From: Micromonospora olivasterospora
Lineage (GTDB): Bacteria > Actinomycetota > Actinomycetes > Mycobacteriales > Micromonosporaceae
Direction: 5' to 3'
Assembly (NCBI RefSeq): GCF_007830265.1
Contig: NZ_VLKE01000001.1
Coordinates: forward strand, 5,828,001-5,892,000
Length of the DNA: 64,000 nucleotides
Under the pieces are notes generated by a model. It worked only from the letters and a program-made list of their open reading frames with translations, was not told the origin of the DNA and did not search any database. Position numbers and translations under genes: made by a program. This document shows positions 8,760-16,265 of the stretch, one piece after another (position 1 is the first letter of the stretch; every line of letters starts with the position of its first letter).

Positions 8760-9053
8760 GCGCTCCCACCTCCGCCGTGACGTGACGCGCCGGAGTCGGA
8801 CACGCCGGCGTCGAACGGCAACCACCCTGTCCGGAATCTGAACCGTCCGCTGTTCGTACCAGGGCTCGTACATTATCGGCCCCCTAGTCCGGCCGATCAG
8901 GTGTCCCTAATCCCCTAACGAACGAGGGTCCCTGACCCTGGTGGCGATTCCCGCCGGATACGGGGCCCGTCCCCGATGTCCGGTTCGCCGCTCCGTCACT
9001 ACTGTCGGTCCGTGTCAGCCGAACCCCGCGAGACGCCTGAGGAGAACCCGTCG
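8760..9053. promoter_or_regulatory. Divergent iniB / Hsp70-LuxR control region
   Basis: This ~290-nt gene-free stretch separates the divergent transcripts. It holds the inverted repeat AGGGTC-CCT-GACCCT at 8925-8939. Just upstream lie clustered CCCTA-type direct repeats: CCCCTAG at 8881, and TCCCTAATCCCCTAA at 8904-8918. These are operator candidates for the IniR-like regulator. No confident -35/-10 pair could be picked. The iniB ribosome site TGAGGAGA lies at ~9038-9045. Confidence 0.4.
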
Positions 9054-10004
9054 ATGCACGACAGCCAGACGCTGCACGATTTCGTGTTGAACCTGCTCAC
9101 CAACCCCGACGCCCGGTCGGCGTTCGACCTGGACCCGGAGGGCGCACTGCGTGCGGCCGGGCTCAGCGACATCACGGCGGCGGACGTGCAGGACGTGGTT
9201 CCGCTCGTGGTGGACTACGTGCCGGTCACCGGCGTCACCTCGCTGGCGCCCCTGGGCGACCAGCTCGGTTCGACCCTGCCGGCGGTCGACCCGACCGACG
9301 CGATCGGCCAACTGCAGAGCGTCACGCAGCAGATCGCCATCCCCACGGCGACGACGAGTGTGGACGTGAACGCGGGCGTGCTGGGCGCCATCAGCGTCGA
9401 CCCGACCGGCCTCGGCGCCGCTGCGGCGCTGCCGTTCGGCGTCGCCGTGGGCGCCAGCCCGACGGTCGTCGGCGCCGACCTGTCGGCGGGGTACGACGTG
9501 GCGCACACGCTGGACGCGGGCCTGGTCGGCGGCTCCGCGGTCGACGGCCTCGTCGGCCCCGACATCGCGGACCCGGTGATCGTCCCGGTCGGCGGCGCGG
9601 TCGACGGGGTGCTCGGCGGCGGCCTCGACCCGGCCACCGGCGTCCTCGGCTCGCCCCTCGGCGTGGCGGACGGCCTCGTCGGCGCCGACGACCCGCTCGG
9701 CACGGTCGGCGGGCTCGGCGACCACCTCGGCGGCGCCGGCGGGCTCGGCGGCCAGCTGGGCGGCGTGGGCGACCAGCTCGGCGGCGCCGGGATCGTGCCG
9801 GACGTGCCGGGCACGGTGGGCGGCGTCACGGACCAAGTGGACGGTGTGCTCAAGGGCGTCACCGGAACGGACATCACCGGTGGTGTCAGCGGCGGTACGA
9901 GCGGCAGCGTGAGCGGCAGTGTAGGCGGCGAAGCCGAGGTCCACGGCGGCGCACACGCCTCCACCGGGGGCGGGCTGCTGGGTCTCACGGACGGGCTGCT
10001 CTGA
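9054..10004 (+). CDS. iniB: IniB-like protein
   Basis: The 316-residue product starts with the IniB N-terminal domain (MHDSQTLHDFVLNLLTNPDA, then PEGALRAAGL and VQDVVPLVVDYVP). It continues into a long Ala/Val/Gly-rich region and a Gly-rich tail with imperfect repeats of GGLGDHLGGAG type. Mycobacterial IniB is likewise a glycine-rich protein of unknown biochemical role, induced with IniA and IniC by cell-wall inhibitors. The ATG at 9054 follows TGAGGAGA. The low-complexity C-terminus has no membrane segment. A strong hairpin separates the gene from iniA, so it may be expressed at a different level. Confidence 0.85.
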   Translation: MHDSQTLHDFVLNLLTNPDARSAFDLDPEGALRAAGLSDITAADVQDVVPLVVDYVPVTGVTSLAPLGDQLGSTLPAVDPTDAIGQLQSVTQQIAIPTATTSVDVNAGVLGAISVDPTGLGAAAALPFGVAVGASPTVVGADLSAGYDVAHTLDAGLVGGSAVDGLVGPDIADPVIVPVGGAVDGVLGGGLDPATGVLGSPLGVADGLVGADDPLGTVGGLGDHLGGAGGLGGQLGGVGDQLGGAGIVPDVPGTVGGVTDQVDGVLKGVTGTDITGGVSGGTSGSVSGSVGGEAEVHGGAHASTGGGLLGLTDGLL

Positions 10005-10029
10005 GAAGAGGGGTGCCGACGCGACACGA

Positions 10030-10060
10030 GGGCCGGACCGTACGTCGTACGGTCCGGCCC
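10030..10060 (+). terminator. Hairpin downstream of iniB
   Basis: A perfect 14-bp stem (GGGCCGGACCGTAC with GTACGGTCCGGCCC) has a 3-nt loop and lies 26 nt after the iniB stop. It is followed by GTCGCGCGTTTCC, only a weak T-run. It probably terminates or attenuates read-through into iniA. Confidence 0.6.
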
Positions 10061-10121
10061 GTCGCGCGTTTCCGCCAGACCCCCACTTGATAATTAAGCT
10101 GAAATCCGCACACTTGGTGCG

Positions 10122-11978
10122 GTGATCGCGCCGATGTGGCTGGACGTGTTCGACGAGATCGCCCGGGCGTGTGTGACACACGGGCGGGACGACCTGCTTC
10201 TCTGGCTGCGTCAGCGGCGCGCCCAGCTCCTCGACCCCACCCTGCGCGTCCTCGTCATCGGGGAGCCGAAGCAGGGCAAGAGCCAACTCGTCAACGCCCT
10301 CGTCAACGCGCCCGCCTGCCCGGTCGGCGACGGCCGCACCACCGTGCTGCCGACCGTCGTCCAGCACGCCGAGACGCCCACCGCCACCCTGGTCCGCACG
10401 CCGCTGCCCACCGCCGGCCGGCCCGCCGGCCCGGCCGCGCCGGCCGCCGACCGGACCCCACTGCCGATGGCCCAGGTCGCGGTCGAGATCGCCGGTCGGG
10501 TGCCGCGCCGTCCCACCGTCGAGGCGGTACACGTCGAGATCGGACTGCCCCGGGGCCTGCTCGGCGCCGGGATCGTGCTGGTCGACACGCCGGGCACCGA
10601 CGAGCTGGACGCGATCCGCGGCCCGGCCGCGTCGGCCGCGCTCGCCCGGGCCGACACGGTGCTGATGGTGTCGGACTCCACCCGGGAGCTCTCCGTCGCC
10701 GAGTTGAACATCCTGCTGCACCTCGTCCGGTCACACGCGAACGTGGCCGTCGTGCAGACCAAGACCGACCTGGTGGCGAACTGGCGGGCGGTGGCCGACC
10801 GCAACCGGCAGCACCTGGCCAGCGCCGGGATCCCCGCGTCGCTGATCCCGGTCTCGGCGGTGCTGCGGCTGCGGGCCGCGGCCGGCGACGACCGTGCGCT
10901 CAACGCCGAGTCGGGCTTCCCGCCGCTGATCGCACGGCTCATGCGCGACCACGGCGACAAGGGCGACCGGCTGGCACGCACGTCCGTGTGCCTGATCGGC
11001 CGGACGGTGCTCGAGCAGCTGGCCGCGCCGCTGCGCGCCGAACTGTCCGACCAGGAGGCGGCGGAGCAGACCGGCCCGATCTCGCGGCTGCACGCCGCGC
11101 AGCGCGAGATCGACGAGCTGCGCCGCTGCACCACGCGGTGGCAGAACACGCTCTCCGACGAGATGGCGCACCTGCTGTCCGACATCGAGTACGACCTGCG
11201 TGATCGGACCCGGACGATCCTGCGCGAGGTCGACGAGGCGTTCGACCGGGCCGACCCGCTGGTCGGCTGGGAGACCTTCCAGGAGTGGCTGGACGGCAGC
11301 CTGGTCGAGGCGGCCGAGGCGAACCACCGGTGGTTCGGCCAGCGGTGCGAGTGGGTCGCGGCGCAGGTGGCGAGCCACTTCACCCGGTACGGCTACGACG
11401 TCCCCCCGCAGTGGCAGGTGCCGCCGCCGGACGACGTGGTCGACCGGTTGCCGGTGCTGGAGCCGCCGACGACCGATCGCTTCACGGCCAGCCAGAAGCT
11501 GGTCAGCGGCATGCGCGGCTCGTACGGGGGCGTGCTGATGTTCGGCCTGGCGCTGACCCTGGCGGGGATGCCGATGATCAATCCCGTGTCCGTCGGCGCC
11601 GGCGTGCTCTTCGGCGGCAAGACCATCCGGGACGAGGGCAAGGCCCTGCTACGGCGGCGGCAGGCGACGGTGAAGACCGCCGTCCAGCGGCACGTCGACG
11701 ACTTCTTCCTCCGGACGACCAAGGACTGCCGGGACACCGCCCGGCAGGTGCAGCGGGTGATCCGGGACCACTTCACGGGGGTCACCGAGGAGCTGCAGGA
11801 GGCGATCGTCCAGTCGTTCCGCAGCGCCAAGCAGGCGGCGGACGCCGACGCCGCCGTGCGCGAGCAGCGGCAGCGCGAGATCCAGCAGCGGATGCGGCGG
11901 CTGGCCGCACTGTACGAGCAGGCGCAGGGGCTGGCCTCGGCGCGGCCGGCCCCGGTGTCGCTGGAGCCGCGGCCGTGA
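10122..11978 (+). CDS. iniA: IniA-like dynamin-family GTPase
   Basis: The 618-residue bacterial dynamin-like protein has P-loop VIGEPKQGKSQLVNAL near residue 45, G3 motif VLVDTPGTDE and G4 region VVQTKTDL. A helical stalk and a hydrophobic hairpin (VLMFGLALTLAGMPMINPVS, residues ~470-500) follow, and the C-terminus is charged coiled-coil. Mycobacterial IniA is a membrane-remodelling dynamin that maintains the envelope under drug stress, and the same role is inferred here. The GTG at 10122 has no clear Shine-Dalgarno. A nearby AT-rich stretch (TTGATAATTAAGC, 10087-10099) may be a -10 region giving a short leader. The stop TGA lies inside the GTGA that begins the repeat array leading to iniC. 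Confidence 0.88.
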   Translation: MIAPMWLDVFDEIARACVTHGRDDLLLWLRQRRAQLLDPTLRVLVIGEPKQGKSQLVNALVNAPACPVGDGRTTVLPTVVQHAETPTATLVRTPLPTAGRPAGPAAPAADRTPLPMAQVAVEIAGRVPRRPTVEAVHVEIGLPRGLLGAGIVLVDTPGTDELDAIRGPAASAALARADTVLMVSDSTRELSVAELNILLHLVRSHANVAVVQTKTDLVANWRAVADRNRQHLASAGIPASLIPVSAVLRLRAAAGDDRALNAESGFPPLIARLMRDHGDKGDRLARTSVCLIGRTVLEQLAAPLRAELSDQEAAEQTGPISRLHAAQREIDELRRCTTRWQNTLSDEMAHLLSDIEYDLRDRTRTILREVDEAFDRADPLVGWETFQEWLDGSLVEAAEANHRWFGQRCEWVAAQVASHFTRYGYDVPPQWQVPPPDDVVDRLPVLEPPTTDRFTASQKLVSGMRGSYGGVLMFGLALTLAGMPMINPVSVGAGVLFGGKTIRDEGKALLRRRQATVKTAVQRHVDDFFLRTTKDCRDTARQVQRVIRDHFTGVTEELQEAIVQSFRSAKQAADADAAVREQRQREIQQRMRRLAALYEQAQGLASARPAPVSLEPRP

Positions 11979-12210
11979 GCGCGAGGAGCGAGCCGGTCCT
12001 GCGAGCCCCGCAGCCGCGAACCAAGGAGGCACCGTGAGCGCGAGGAGCGAGCCGGTCCTGCGAGCCCCGCAGCCGCGAACCAAGGAGGCACCGTGAGCGC
12101 GAGGAGCGAGCCGGTCCTGCGAGCCCCGCAGCCGCGAACCAAGGAGGCACCGTGAGCGCGAGGAGCGAGCCGCTCCTGCGAGCCCCGCAGCCGCGAACCA
12201 AGGAGGCACC
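11975..12210 (+). repeat. Four tandem 59-bp repeats encoding coupled micro-ORFs
   Basis: Copies begin at 11975, 12034, 12093 and 12152, each exactly 59 bp. The first three are identical, and the fourth has one change (CCGGTCC to CCGCTCC). Every copy ends with AAGGAGGCACC directly before GTGAGC, so each supplies a strong ribosome site for the next GTG. Each GTG opens a 20-residue frame, VSARSEPVLRAPQPRTKEAP (copy 4 has L for V at position 8). It stops at the TGA within the next repeat's GTGA, a 4-nt overlap. The chain is iniA stop/ORF1/ORF2/ORF3/ORF4/iniC start, all in GTGA register. It may be a mobile short repeat that spreads translation-coupling signals. Whether the peptides are made is unknown. 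Confidence 0.9.
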
Positions 12211-13677
12211 GTGAGCGGCGGCAAGCGGCTCGACGAGGCGGTCTACGAGCTGCTGCGCGACGCCCTGGACCGGTTCCGGGACGACCCCCGGGCCGTCGGC
12301 CACCTGCGGCACCAGCTCGACCGGCTGGAGGCGCCCCTGCACGTCGCGATCGCCGGCCCCTGGCAGTCGGGCAAGTCGACCGCGCTCAACGCGATCATGG
12401 GCGAGGAGGTCGCGCCGGTCGAGGTGCCGGAAGGCCGCTGTGTCCTCACCTGGTACGAGGACGCACCGCATCCCCGCGCCACGGCGTACTCGTCGGCGGG
12501 ACCGCCCCAGGTGCTGGCCGTCACCAAGTCGCCCACCGGGATGCGGGTCGACCTCGTGGGGTTACGCCCGGGCGAGGTCGACGACATCGTGGTGCGGTGG
12601 CCGACCCGCGCGCTGCGGCAGGCCACCCTTATCGACACGCCCGCCGTCGCGCCGCCCGGCGAGGACGGCCGGGCGCCGGTGCTCGACCGGATCCTGCGGG
12701 ACGCGGACGCGGTGCTGTACCTGACCCGGGACGGGCGCGACAGCGACCTGCAGATCCTGCAGGCCACCCGGACGGGCGTGGTGGACCAGGCTGCGCCGGC
12801 CAACGTGATCCTGGTGCTCTCCCGGGCCGACGAGTTCAACGGGGGCCGGGTCGACGCGCTACTGACCGCCCGGCAGCTCGCCCGCCGGCTGCGCCGGGAC
12901 CCGCGGGTCGACGCGCTCTGCGTGAACGTGGTCGCGCTGAGCGGCCTGGTCGGCCTGGCCGGGCGGCTGATGGGCGAGTCCGACTTCGCCGCCCTGGCCG
13001 CGCTGGCCGGCACGCCCCGCGGCGAGCTGGAGCAGTCGCTGCTCTCGGCGGAGCGCTTCCTCACCACCACCACGCCACCGGCACGGCTCGACGCCGGCGT
13101 CCGCGCGGCGCTGCTCGACCGGTTCGGCCTCTTCGGGGTACGGCTGGCCACCACGCTGATCCGTACCGGGTGCGACAGCCGGGTCCGGCTCTCCGCCGAG
13201 CTGATCCGGCGTAGCGGCTTCACCGAGCTGCGGGAGTCGATGAACCGGTGCTTCGTGGACCGGTGCGACGTGCTCAAGGCCCGCTCGGCCCTGGCGGCGC
13301 TGGAGGCTCTGCTGCGGGCCGAGCCCCGGCCGGGCGGCACCGATCTGCTCGCCCGGATCGAGCGGATCCTGGCCACCACGCACGACTTCCGGGAGCTGCG
13401 GCTGCTGGCATCGCTGCAGGATGCCGCCGGCACGGTCGACCCCGACCTGCTGCCGGAGGCACAGCGACTGCTCGGCGGCAACGGCACCGCGCTGCCGGCC
13501 CGGCTCGGCGTCGAGCACGACACCACCCCCGAGCAGCTGTGGCGCCTCGCCTTCGAGGCGCTGCGGCGGTGGCAGGGCCGGGCCGAGGACCTGCGGCTGC
13601 TGTTGCCGCAGCGCCGGGCGGCCCGGGTGGTGGTGCGCAGCTGCGAGGGGATGCTGGCCGCCCTGACCGCCCGCTGA
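12211..13677 (+). CDS. iniC: IniC-like dynamin-family GTPase
   Basis: The 488-residue protein has P-loop IAGPWQSGKSTALNAI (residues ~45-60), a G3-like LIDTPAVAPPGE and a G4-like VLSRADEF. It resembles mycobacterial IniC, the partner dynamin of IniA, and lacks the clear membrane hairpin of IniA. The start GTG is supplied by the last 59-bp repeat (AAGGAGG 5 nt upstream). Synthesis should therefore depend on the repeat array. IniA and IniC are inferred to act together at the cytoplasmic membrane. Confidence 0.85.
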   Translation: MSGGKRLDEAVYELLRDALDRFRDDPRAVGHLRHQLDRLEAPLHVAIAGPWQSGKSTALNAIMGEEVAPVEVPEGRCVLTWYEDAPHPRATAYSSAGPPQVLAVTKSPTGMRVDLVGLRPGEVDDIVVRWPTRALRQATLIDTPAVAPPGEDGRAPVLDRILRDADAVLYLTRDGRDSDLQILQATRTGVVDQAAPANVILVLSRADEFNGGRVDALLTARQLARRLRRDPRVDALCVNVVALSGLVGLAGRLMGESDFAALAALAGTPRGELEQSLLSAERFLTTTTPPARLDAGVRAALLDRFGLFGVRLATTLIRTGCDSRVRLSAELIRRSGFTELRESMNRCFVDRCDVLKARSALAALEALLRAEPRPGGTDLLARIERILATTHDFRELRLLASLQDAAGTVDPDLLPEAQRLLGGNGTALPARLGVEHDTTPEQLWRLAFEALRRWQGRAEDLRLLLPQRRAARVVVRSCEGMLAALTAR

Positions 13678-13722
13678 GCGGGCGGCCCACCCGCTGACCC
13701 GGCGGCCTGACGCCGAGCCGGC

Positions 13723-13753
13723 GTCCGGGCCGGGCACCGCGCCCGGCCCGGAC
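13723..13753. terminator. Convergent terminator hairpin
   Basis: A perfect 13-bp stem (GTCCGGGCCGGGC with GCCCGGCCCGGAC) and a 5-nt loop ACCGC lie between the ends of iniC and the PfpI-like gene. There is no T-tract. Confidence 0.6.
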
Positions 13754-13765
13754 GTGGCCGTGCGG

Positions 13766-14347
13766 TCAGGCCGGGGCCGTCTGGCGGGCGTGCCTGCCCT
13801 CGGCGATCTCCTCGACCAGCTTGGCGCAGAACGCCGGCAGGTCGCTCGGGGCGCGGCTGGTGACGAGCCCCTGGTCGACCTGGACCTGCTGGTCGACCCA
13901 CTTCCCGCCCGCGTTCCGGATGTCGGTGCGCAGGCTGGGGTATGAGGTGACCGTGCGCCCCTTGACCATCCCGGTCTCGACCAGGGACCACGGGCCGTGG
14001 CAGATCGCCGCCACGGGCTTCTGTTGCTGGAAGAACGCCCTGACGAAGTCCATCGCCTGCGGGTTCATCCGCAGCCGGTCCGGGTTCACCGTGCCGCCGG
14101 GCAGCACCAGGGCGTCGTAGTCGGCCGGGTTCGCCTGGTCGACGGTGCCGTCCACGCCGTAGCGGTTGGCCGGTTCGATGTCGTGGTTCATCGACTGGAT
14201 CTCGCCGGGCTTGATGGAGATCAGGTGGCACTCCGCGCCCGCCTGCTCCGCGGCGGCCCGGGACTGGGTGTACTCGACATCCTCCACCCCGTCCGTGGCG
14301 AGGAACGCGACCTTCTTGCCGGTCAGCGACTGCTGCCTGTCAGCCAT
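13766..14347 (-). CDS. DJ-1/PfpI-family protein
   Basis: The 193-residue protein matches the PfpI/general stress protein 18 family. It has N-terminal KKVAFLATDGVEDVEY, the metal/substrate loop DALVLPGGTVNPDRLR, and nucleophile elbow AAICHGPWSLVE with the Cys-His pair. Length fits a single-domain member. Family functions include deglycase/glyoxalase-like repair and chaperone or peptidase activity under stress. The exact reaction cannot be read here. The ATG follows GGAGG, and the gene is monocistronic and convergent with iniC. Confidence 0.9.
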   Translation of the reverse strand: MADRQQSLTGKKVAFLATDGVEDVEYTQSRAAAEQAGAECHLISIKPGEIQSMNHDIEPANRYGVDGTVDQANPADYDALVLPGGTVNPDRLRMNPQAMDFVRAFFQQQKPVAAICHGPWSLVETGMVKGRTVTSYPSLRTDIRNAGGKWVDQQVQVDQGLVTSRAPSDLPAFCAKLVEEIAEGRHARQTAPA

Positions 14348-14576
14348 GGATACGGCCTCCTTCGCGGCGCCCTTCCTTGGCGGCGCCTCGCGGGTACCGA
14401 TCGCGTTCCCGGCACCCGGATGGGCAAACGAGCGCGCGAGGCAATCATTGAGACTGGTGAGATCGCCTATTCGGCGGTTGCGAGATCAAACGCCCGGCTG
14501 AGGGCACCCTGCGTGACGAATCCCGTTGAAGTAACGCAAAACAGCAATCCTGGTGGAGCGAACAGGTAAGAGTGAC

Positions 14577-14738
14577 ATGGCGGGTGGAGCGTGCGCTGTC
14601 TGCGGCGATGAGGTCGACGCCGACAAGATCGGCCCTTGCGGGCACTTCGCCTCGGACGATGATACCTGCGTTATTTGCGGCGATGAACACGTCCCGGTCG
14701 ACAACACGCCGGATCACGAGTGCACCGGCGGTATCTGA
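14577..14738 (+). CDS. Small Cys-rich, probably zinc-binding protein
   Basis: A 53-residue frame from ATG 14577 (a GTG at 14553 would add eight residues) has two CxxC pairs (CAVC and CVIC), a Cys-x-His (PCGHF) and a terminal His-x-Cys. This is the ligand set of a small zinc ribbon/treble-clef protein. It is strongly acidic. The AGGTAAGAG upstream is a usable ribosome site. Codon use is less GC-biased than in the neighbours. I do not recognise the family. It lies between the PfpI gene and an IS256 remnant. Confidence 0.5.
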   Translation: MAGGACAVCGDEVDADKIGPCGHFASDDDTCVICGDEHVPVDNTPDHECTGGI

Positions 14739-14859
14739 CGAGCGGGCCCGATTATCATCCTCTGTGGTCGCCTGGGGCGTAGTTGGACCAGGTGGTGTCG
14801 GGACGCCGAGGATGTGGACCAGTGTGGCCCCGGAGCGCATGTTGGTGCGATGGCATTTC

Positions 14860-15060
14860 TGAGTTCTCTGTTCAGGTATGCGGCTCGCAGGACTGGGACA
14901 ATCGCCAAGGCACTCAAGCCGGTTTACACCGTCGCGACCGAGGACGCCGCGCGACCGAGCGGTTCCTGGAGTTCGCCGAGGCCTGGGGCCGCAAGTACCC
15001 GGCGATCGTCCGGTTGTGGGAGGACGCCTGGGCGCTCCCATTACTTGTGGCCCTGGGACA
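14860..15060 (+). pseudogene. IS256-family transposase remnant
   Basis: One frame gives IAKALKPVYTVATEDAA, and the next (shifted by one base) continues ERFLEFAEAWGRKYPAIVRLWEDAW. This is the characteristic IS256 transposase segment preceding its C-terminal catalytic Glu region. Nothing else of the enzyme is present on either side. It marks an old insertion directly upstream of giant gene 1. The sequence from here to 15290 holds no other recognisable gene. Confidence 0.65.
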
Positions 15061-15290
15061 GCTATCCAAGCGCGGGGCCTGGATGTGCGGTGGCCCACAT
15101 GTGGGAGGGATGGCTCGCGTCGCCGATGTCGACTACCGTCACTCTACTGTGGGGGTGCGTAGCCCTCGGTGATCGACACCTTCGGTGGTCGCGGAGGGCC
15201 TCGGTCGGGTTGCAGGGCGAGGTGGCGTCTTGGCCGCCGGGTGGGCGGACGGTGCCGAGGCCATCGCCGAAGAGATGGTCGGAAGCTGGG

Positions 15291-16265
15291 GTGGCGGTCA
15301 GCGCGGCTGACTGGTTCGCACTGGGTGCCCCTGTTTCGGGGCAGGAAGGGGAGCGTTGCGCGTTGGCCGCCGCCGTTGCGACCCTTGAGCTCAACGAGAG
15401 CGCGTCGCAGGCTTTGGAACGGTTCACCGGGATGAGGGTGTCCCGGGCGGAGCTGCCGTTGTTGCGGGATGACATCGGCACGCTGGGAACGCTGGCGCTT
15501 CGGGTGCGTACGGTGCTGGGTCCGTTGCTGGAGCAGACGATCAGGGCGGTCCGGCAGGCGGGGGAGGGTGAGGCCTTCGACCGGTTCGCGGCGCAGACCG
15601 CTCCGTTTGTGAGGAAGATGGCCGAGACGGCCGACCTGATGCTCGCCGTGGTCGAGGCGGAGAAGAAGTTCTTCGTGGAGACGGAGGTCGGCAAGCGTAC
15701 GGCGTTGGCCATGTTCAACTTCATGATTGCCGAGTTCGCTGTCGCCGCGGCGATGTGGTTCTGGAATCCGGTGGGGGCGGCGGCGCACGTCGCGCAGACG
15801 CGGACGATCATTCAGGCGATTCTGCGTTCGGCGTTGGTGCGGTCGGCGGCGAGTGGCACGGCGATGCAGATGTTGTTCATGCCGGGTTCTGCGTTGCTGG
15901 CCGAGGTGTCGATGATGACCGATGGTCTGCAGCCGGGGGTGAACTGGTCGACGGTCGGTAAGCAGGCGGCGTTCGCGGGGGCGGCGGCGTTCCTGACCAC
16001 GGTGGGCGGGCCGGCGTTGGGCAGGGCCGCTGGCGTTGTCGCGGGCGCGGTCGGCAAGCTCGCCGTGTCGGATGCCACCAAGCATCTGCTGACCGATGTG
16101 CTGACGCGGCCGGTGACGGAGACCCTCGGGGAGGGGCTGTTCGGTATCGGTGCCAGCTTGATGGTCGAGGGGTACTGGGACCCCGGAAATCTCGGTGCGG
16201 ATCTTCTGTCCGGGGCGATTTCGGGGCGGGCGGGGCGGCCGCGAGCGGGCTCGGGTTCGTCGTGA
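15291..16265 (+). CDS. Giant protein 1, N-terminal part (frameshifted)
   Basis: This 324-residue frame from a tentative GTG start is paralogous to the N-terminus of giant protein 2 (53954 on). Shared segments include LERFTGMRVSRAELPLL, AAQTAPFVRKM, RTIIQAILRSALVRSAASG and the small-residue-rich segment after it. It is mostly helical with hydrophobic stretches (residues ~140-250) but no signal peptide. The frame runs into a stop at 16265 after the G-rich stretch 16218-16240, while homology continues in the 16262 frame. Adding one G to a GGGG run would fuse the two. The start is uncertain because homology to giant 2 begins only near RCA (15357). I do not recognise this domain by name. A secretion/translocation module is a guess. 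Confidence 0.6.
   Translation: MAVSAADWFALGAPVSGQEGERCALAAAVATLELNESASQALERFTGMRVSRAELPLLRDDIGTLGTLALRVRTVLGPLLEQTIRAVRQAGEGEAFDRFAAQTAPFVRKMAETADLMLAVVEAEKKFFVETEVGKRTALAMFNFMIAEFAVAAAMWFWNPVGAAAHVAQTRTIIQAILRSALVRSAASGTAMQMLFMPGSALLAEVSMMTDGLQPGVNWSTVGKQAAFAGAAAFLTTVGGPALGRAAGVVAGAVGKLAVSDATKHLLTDVLTRPVTETLGEGLFGIGASLMVEGYWDPGNLGADLLSGAISGRAGRPRAGSGSS

Noticed and set aside
11975..12210. CRISPR-like reading of the four 59-bp repeats
   Set aside because: The copies are directly adjacent with no spacers and each carries a ribosome site and start codon in coupling register.
16215..16265. Programmed ribosomal frameshift in giant gene 1
   Set aside because: No slippery heptamer plus downstream pseudoknot could be made out, and many unrelated genes in the window show the same one-base deficit; error or slippage mutation is simpler.
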